Shown in pieces: positions 59,041 to 64,000 of a stretch of DNA of 64,000 nucleotides. Source of the DNA: Metridium senile (lineage: Eukaryota > Cnidaria > Anthozoa > Actiniaria > Metridiidae); assembly GCA_949775045.1 (NCBI GenBank), contig OX459096.1:38177316-38241315 (forward strand), given 5' to 3'. The notes below the pieces were generated by a model, which made no database searches, was not told the DNA's origin, and saw only the letters and a list, made by a program, of their open reading frames with translations. Within the stretch, counting starts at the first letter, position 1. Every line of letters begins with the position of its first letter. The position numbers and the translations under genes are program-made.

Positions 59041-59675
59041 AAAAAAAAAATACCATACATTACCGACGAGCTAGACTACAAAATCCGACGACTATTCAAA
59101 CAAGGGGATATTCCAGTTAGGATCGCCCACAGCACTACCACACTTCGTCAAGCCCTCAAAACAAGCACCACTAAACCGCAATGCACCAGAAATGGTTGCC
59201 CGATGTCACGCACAGATATCTGCATGACTAAAAACACCGTCTACGAGCTCAAATGCAATAAATGCCAAGAAACGTACATCGGCAGCTCTATTAGACCACT
59301 GCACGACAGAGTAAAAGAACATCTAAACTCAACAACATCATCCTTCCACAACCACATAACCAAATGCCAAGTAAGATCCACGACCGATTTCGAAGTCAAG
59401 ATCATAGACAAAAACAATGACCCGGTCAACCTAAGACTCCTCGAAGCAGCGCACATACGCAACAAAAAACCCAAGATTAATTCCCGTGATGAATGCGCTG
59501 AATTGAAAGAACTATTGTTTTGACACTTAAGTGTTTGACACTCTTATTACACTCGCATAACTATGTAAATTTCGTATCTTTCTCTATCTTCTGATGATGT
59601 CGGCGTCCGACGAAAGCTTAAGATTAAAAAAATAGTAAATCACAGTAGTACATGGCCTCAAACCTTCTCTTATTA
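59041..59675 (+). mobile_element. Penelope-like element, 5'-truncated, GIY-YIG end
   Basis: The open frame from about 59053 to the TGA at 59521-59523 encodes the conserved PLE tail. First comes the post-RT block (DELDYKIRRLFKQGDIPV). A Cys-rich linker (QCTRNGCPM, ELKCNKC) follows, then a GIY-YIG-type endonuclease (YELKC, ETYIGSS, RLHDRV-like, RLLEAAHIRNKKPKINSRDE). The reverse transcriptase is absent. The insertion is bounded by the 13-bp direct repeat TACAACATGAATA at 59028-59040 and 59676-59688. The frame is intact, so the copy is fairly young. PLEs are retroelements that insert through target-primed reverse transcription, often 5'-truncated. Confidence 0.85.
59591..59615 (+). ncRNA. Hammerhead-ribozyme-like motif in PLE 3' region
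   Basis: CTGATGA is followed by T, then GTCGG-CGT-CCGAC (a perfect 5-bp stem with a 3-nt loop) and GAAA. This is the core CUGAUGA-stem II-GAAA layout of hammerhead ribozymes, which are known in Penelope-like elements downstream of the ORF. The extra T between CTGATGA and stem II departs from the canonical core, and I could not pair convincing stems I and III. It may be a decayed or inactive copy. Confidence 0.4.
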
Positions 59676-60605
59676 TACAACATGAATATTTTTGAATAAA
59701 AATCAAACTGATAAATACCTTGATCTGTCATATTTCGTCCTTTCAGTGCTTTTAAAACTCGCATGAAGTCGAACAAAAATATATTTTTCTGTAAGTTAGA
59801 AGAACTTTTTCAGTAGGTTTTTTTTTTAATTAAGCGTATAAAAAGTATAGTGTCCCGTGCAAAATTCGAATTTTTTCCTTGTTGAAGCCTAAAACATGTA
59901 TGGTTCTTACATAAAATTTCAGTTGTATTTTATTCAGCGGTTTTTATGTGCACGCACATTGTGGGCTCAAATCGAACATTTAAAAATAGCCAGTCACCTT
60001 AATTAAGCATTAGCCGATAAAATATTCAGTTAAAATATATTCATATATATTCATCTGTCAAGAACATATGATAAATAAGAAATAAGAGAATAACAAAGAT
60101 GGGATTAAATGGGATTATTTGAAAAAAAAAAACCGGAAAAAAAAGCAATGAAGCCAGCATCATCCTCAGGCCCTCCCTTCTCCCCTTTTTTCAAAATGGC
60201 GGCACTAAGTGGAAAGAATGAGCCTGGGGACGAGGTTGCAACCAACGAATCGGCTTACGTACAACACAGCGGTCAAACGACTACGCATGATTGGTAAAAT
60301 TTTGCACTACAGTGTTTGATGTCGATTTATAAGAAATTCCCTGAGTCAGAAAAGACGGCTTGAATGTTCGGAAAAAAAACGATAAAGAGTGTACGAATGT
60401 CAGATAAGATAATTTGTGTTTTCGCGCAGCTTGGTCTTTTGATCGCTGTCTTTTTACGTAATGTGTTTTAAAAGGCGTTCCTAGCTTTAAAACGAGCTGG
60501 AAATGGAACCGAGTAAAATGGCTACCCAACCTCAAGTGCTTTCCAGGTATGGTTTGAATTTGAAATGAAGTTGGTCACAGTTTTCCTGTCTGTTTTGGTG
60601 AACAT

Positions 60606-60749
60606 CAGGGGCGTAGCGTGGTCATTTTCACAAGTATGCACGGATATGGATTTTTGACTTTTGAACACAGAAATACATGGAAAACAGTTGAAAATTTCCC
60701 GTCTCAAGTACGCACGTGCGTATTTGCGTAATAGACGCTTCGCCCCTGA
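60606..60749. mobile_element. Foldback element (TCAGGGGCGTAGCG termini)
   Basis: Ends TCAGGGGCGTAGCGTGG and AGACGCTTCGCCCCTGA are inverted, about 145 bp apart. ACGCACGTGCGTATT lies near the right end. No coding capacity. Confidence 0.65.
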
Positions 60750-60889
60750 AAATCAAACTCTATTTCATTTCCAGATAAAGGCCTGGGGTCGGATAATGCG
60801 CTTCCAGGACACAGGGAGTCCATCACTAAAAACGACTGCGAGGGAGACAAAAATAATAAAGAGTGAAGTTGTTTTAATATAAGGTCTCA

Positions 60890-61060
60890 CCTAGCCTCCT
60901 CATTTGGCAACTCCTTTTTTACTTTTGGGCTTCCTGTTTTAAGAAGGTAGACGAAGAGAGACTTCACGTCTCAAATAAGTTCCTTCCCTTATAAATCCCA
61001 CAGGAATCCCAAATGAGCAAAGAAGTGGTAGCTGAGCGCCTGCGAAGGAGGCTCAGACTG
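60890..61060. mobile_element. Foldback element, GCCTCCTC family, copy 2
   Basis: Left half CTAGCCTCCTCATTTGGCAA and GGGCTTCCTGTTTTAAGAAG; right half AATCCCAAATGAGCAAAGAA and GCGCCTGCGAAGGAGGCTC. It is related to 25439-25600. Confidence 0.65.
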
Positions 61061-62485
61061 GCACTGAAATTGATATTTCCTGGAAGCGGTGACCTATTTA
61101 ATTTGTGTTTGAAAGTTTTTAAAAGTAACAGTAAGTATTTCTGACTATAAAAGACTATGAAATAACGGAATGGAATATTCCCCTTTTGTGTTGCCCGTAG
61201 TTAGCCCGGGTTATGCAGCAGTCCCCACTGGGTGTTGGTACGAAATGACCGTAAGTGGTTAAGATTTTTTACCTGGGGGACTCGCTATGTCTAAGTGGTA
61301 GGAACGATCGGCGGTCGATTTGAGAAAAAAACCTAAAAGGTACGCATAATTATAAGCTAAATGACTGTTTAATTCCCTTTTTCCTGTGCTTATCCTTTCA
61401 GGGTGCATTTAGGGTTAGAGTTCAAAAGTCAATTACGTGACATGACTCCGTACCAGTATAAAAGGGAATCTATCCGGTTATTGTGTTTTACGTCATAATT
61501 TATGACAAATGTCAATCAAATTAAGAAAAATGCTAGCTATTAGATTATCAGGAAAAAACAAACATTTATTATTTTTCGTCATCAAATTTTTGAGATTTTT
61601 TTTTATGCCAGTCTGATTCTCTGGTCATCACTAGGGCTGCATATTAAAATTACAAGAAAATGTATCTGTGGACCGGCTCGATTCGTTCATCTTCTTCTAC
61701 TGTTTTCAGTTATCAGGACTAGCGATCGAAACCGAAAACATGTGTGACGTAGATGGTTGAAGTGTCGACGGAAATGATGTAAAAATGTGGAAGGATGACA
61801 TTCTAATAGTCACTAATAACTTTTGACAATTAGAACTATTTTTTTACTTTCTTTAAAATACCCGCACATGTTGATCTTGATTTTTTTATACGGAATGTAC
61901 TCAGGTGTGTTTCCTGGAGGTGCACCACCATGCTACAGGTGTTTGTGACCATTTCCAAGTTCAAGATGTATAAACATGGTCTTTCTAATATGACCTTGAC
62001 CAAGATTATGCTTGTTGACTCAATGAGCTACTATTGGTATCAAAACAAAGTAATCAAATAGTCAACAAGGCCAGCCCTCGGTGACCTTCCTACGCTCATG
62101 TGTTCAGCTTGACCTTCAGCATCTACTTCTAAAAACCTTTCAATATTGATTATAATATAAGACGATTTGAAAATTGAGCCAGATTAATATCGAGGGCAAG
62201 ACCAGAGAAAGAACTACCCAAGGTACTGGTATTTCAATACCCTTTCCCTAATCACTACCATTGTTCGACCGGATATGACCGAGGCAAATAACGCAAATAT
62301 CCGAGAAAATTCCAGTGATGTCGCTCAACACTTTGCTATTCTACCTATGGTTTCATATTACAACACGTATGAAGATATTCACCCTGGCCTGGAAGTGTAT
62401 AACTTCCTTTAGTAGCTAAACTTAGACATTATATACTCAAACAATTTATACGACGAGAGAAGAAGACAACACCACTGGCCTAAAG

Positions 62486-62649
62486 ATGAATGCACAGATG
62501 TCCTTCCATGCAAAATCAAGCTACAAAAACAAGACCCGTCCTATGTACCGCGTTGGTTTTTACTTCACACAGCTTGTACTGATTTGCGTTGCATTTCTTC
62601 CTACAGTGTTTTTTATTTATCATCTTTATCAGCCTGAGCATAACACCAG
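62486..62649 (+). CDS. Putative first exon of a type II membrane protein (partial)
   Basis: ATG at 62486 opens about 55 residues: a basic cytosolic stretch (KNKTRPMYR), a 23-residue hydrophobic anchor (about VGFYFTQLVLICVAFLPTVF), and a short luminal stretch. It ends at a good donor (CCAG|GTTAGT, exon end 62649). This N-terminal plan is typical of Golgi type II enzymes such as sulfotransferases and glycosyltransferases, but no catalytic domain is in view. I could not place a following exon before 64000. Identity unknown; coding status inferred from the layout and donor only. Confidence 0.42.
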
Positions 62650-64000
62650 GTTAGTACAGTCCCGTATTATCGGATAATTAGTAGGTTATTTCATATACTT
62701 GTAATACTAGAATAACAGCAACTTAACCTTTCTAGTTGTTCATAACAAGCCACAAACAAATGATAAAAATAGCTTTTTTGGTGACAATTGTATGTTAACT
62801 ATAATACCCTTGCTAGATCCTGTCGTACATAAATGTTAATGAATGGACAATTTCATCATTTGAAAAGAATAAAACATAATGATACTTAAGATAATATTAT
62901 GATTATTATTCGCGTAATATAATAACGAGAGGATTGTGATATGTGGAAGGTGAAGAAGTCGATAGATTGTATGTATATAAGCTTGTATATTTGATATGAT
63001 ACCGATCTAAGTATGGTTCATTTATATTAAATAATAATTATCTTATATAGCGCACCACATTAAAATCTCGGTGTACTTTAAAGCAATTTATAAGCAAGCA
63101 GAAGGTATTCTTGTTAGGTATTCATAACTCGGTTGTTGGTCTCTTTACTCAGATGTTGCGAATTACTTATGTCTTTTATTCTGTGGTATTATTGAATCAA
63201 ATTCATAACATAAACCTTCTCAATAACAATATAAAGATACAACGAAAATGAAACGAAAACACGGTGAAAAGAAAATGAGTCCACTTTCATCAAATGTTAC
63301 AAATTTAATACTGGCTATGATGAGTGCCTCTTGTATTGTGTCGCAATTATAAGTACTAAAGTTACTCGCCCTCAATGATGAACGAATCCCATAGAAAGGG
63401 TAAAAATAGAACAAAATAGAAATTGAACGAGACAAAAGTAATTTATCCCGTGTTCGTGAGTGATCGACATTATGCCAAATGTTGTCATATTTGGTGGGGG
63501 GTTTGTTTGAAGTAAGCTTATATCATGATGACCTTTATCGACCAAAGGTTTATACTGTTGTCATCTACTGTCATAAGCCTTCTAACTCCTGTCAATGGTA
63601 AGGTGTATTTAAGCTTTCAGTCAGTTTTCAGTGGTTCTGTAGGAGCATTTCTTACTGGTAAATATGCTAATGGCACTGTGATTGCATAAAGAAAAAGAGA
63701 CAGTGCAATGCGGTGTAGTTTTATCCTAAACTGAAGCAAACATTACATGACGCCATAAAAGATGAACAAACATACAAATGGTCCGTAAACAAACACATTT
63801 CATAAAGCTTTCTGATTTGAATAACAGCACTAGCAAATACTAGTTTAATTTATTTTCTCATCCGAAAGAGAAAGATCAATGGCATTTTGTTCGTGAACAA
63901 AACAATTTCATAAATTAGGAGTTTCACTTGTAAAATACAAATTCTATCTATCTACCTCATCAAAAAAGGCCACAAAATCATCCAAAGGCTCATCCATTAA
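62650..64000. other. Right end: presumed intron or intergenic DNA
   Basis: AT-rich sequence without recognisable coding exons or strong repeats. If the exon at 62486 is real, this is its first intron. Confidence 0.4.

Larger units (their letters stand above)
58690..60002. mobile_element. TTAA-ended inverted-repeat DNA element
   Basis: Left end TTAAGGTGACTGGCTACTTT and right end AAAAATAGCCAGTCACCTTAA are inverted copies of about 20 bp with one mismatch; both outermost four bases read TTAA. The 1.3-kb interior includes a 101-bp tandem duplication (58851-59040) and a 635-bp Penelope-like insertion (59041-59675). No transposase frame is left. TTAA could be a piggyBac-type target site, but the inner ends do not start CCC/GGG, so the superfamily is open. 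Confidence 0.75.
56426..62485. other. Intergenic, repeat-rich, right of GPCR B
   Basis: It contains a purine-rich low-complexity stretch (56611-56742), the 168-bp satellite (57800-58640), a TTAA-ended element with a nested Penelope-like fragment (58690-60002), and two foldback elements (60606-60749, 60890-61060). The remainder (61060-62485) shows no recognisable gene. Confidence 0.55.

Noticed and set aside
60490..60873. Possible two-exon short gene (ATG at about 60502, donor at 60547, acceptor before 60775)
   Set aside because: The second segment reads well in one frame, but joining it to the first exon gives the wrong phase and an immediate stop. A foldback element lies between them.
1..64000. 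tRNA, rRNA or snRNA genes
   Set aside because: A read-through for tRNA B-box-like words and cloverleaf patterns gave nothing convincing. A covariance search would be decisive.
1..64000. Bacterial-type operons, ribosome binding sites or prophage
   Set aside because: Exon-intron structure, metazoan gene families and retroelements show a nuclear animal genome, so these feature types do not apply.

Overview
This is a 64 kb stretch of an animal nuclear genome, most likely a cnidarian and probably anthozoan. The evidence is many short exons with GT-AG borders, AT-rich intergenic DNA, many short inverted-repeat elements of types I associate with coral and sea-anemone genomes, and a metazoan gene set. 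The lineage is inferred from gene and repeat character; no database search was run.

Layout. Bases 1-279 hold the last exon of a major-facilitator transporter resembling MFSD6 (+). Bases 1929-22096 hold a complete 36-exon VPS50 (syndetin) gene (+), which joins into an uninterrupted 964-residue reading frame. Its introns hold a 17-bp minisatellite, a CCACA-type satellite in an intron with a GC-AG border, and about ten inverted-repeat elements. Bases 24031-32669 hold four tandem two-exon genes for two-pore-domain (K2P) potassium channels (+), all with one intron at the same base of the first pore GYG. Bases 34111-39373 (-) hold a three-exon gene for a 180-residue single-pass membrane protein. 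Its 10-cysteine ectodomain resembles a TGF-beta/BMP type I receptor or BAMBI, and it has no kinase. Bases 44595-47747 (-) and 53390-56425 (+) hold two large, intronless (in the coding part), divergently transcribed class C GPCRs of the metabotropic-glutamate-receptor type. Bases 62486-62649 look like the first exon of a type II membrane protein whose remainder lies to the right.

The intergenic DNA is rich in mobile-element remnants: a Penelope-like (GIY-YIG) fragment inserted with a 13-bp target-site duplication into a TTAA-ended inverted-repeat element, two LINE 3' ends, a 168-bp satellite, tetranucleotide microsatellites, and several small inverted-repeat families present twice or more.

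The genes do not form one pathway. VPS50 acts in endosomal recycling (EARP complex). The K2P, GPCR and BAMBI-like genes encode membrane proteins for excitability, ligand sensing and TGF-beta/BMP modulation. The least ordinary items are the K2P array, the kinase-less receptor, the satellite-filled GC-AG intron, and the nested transposon carrying a hammerhead-like motif.
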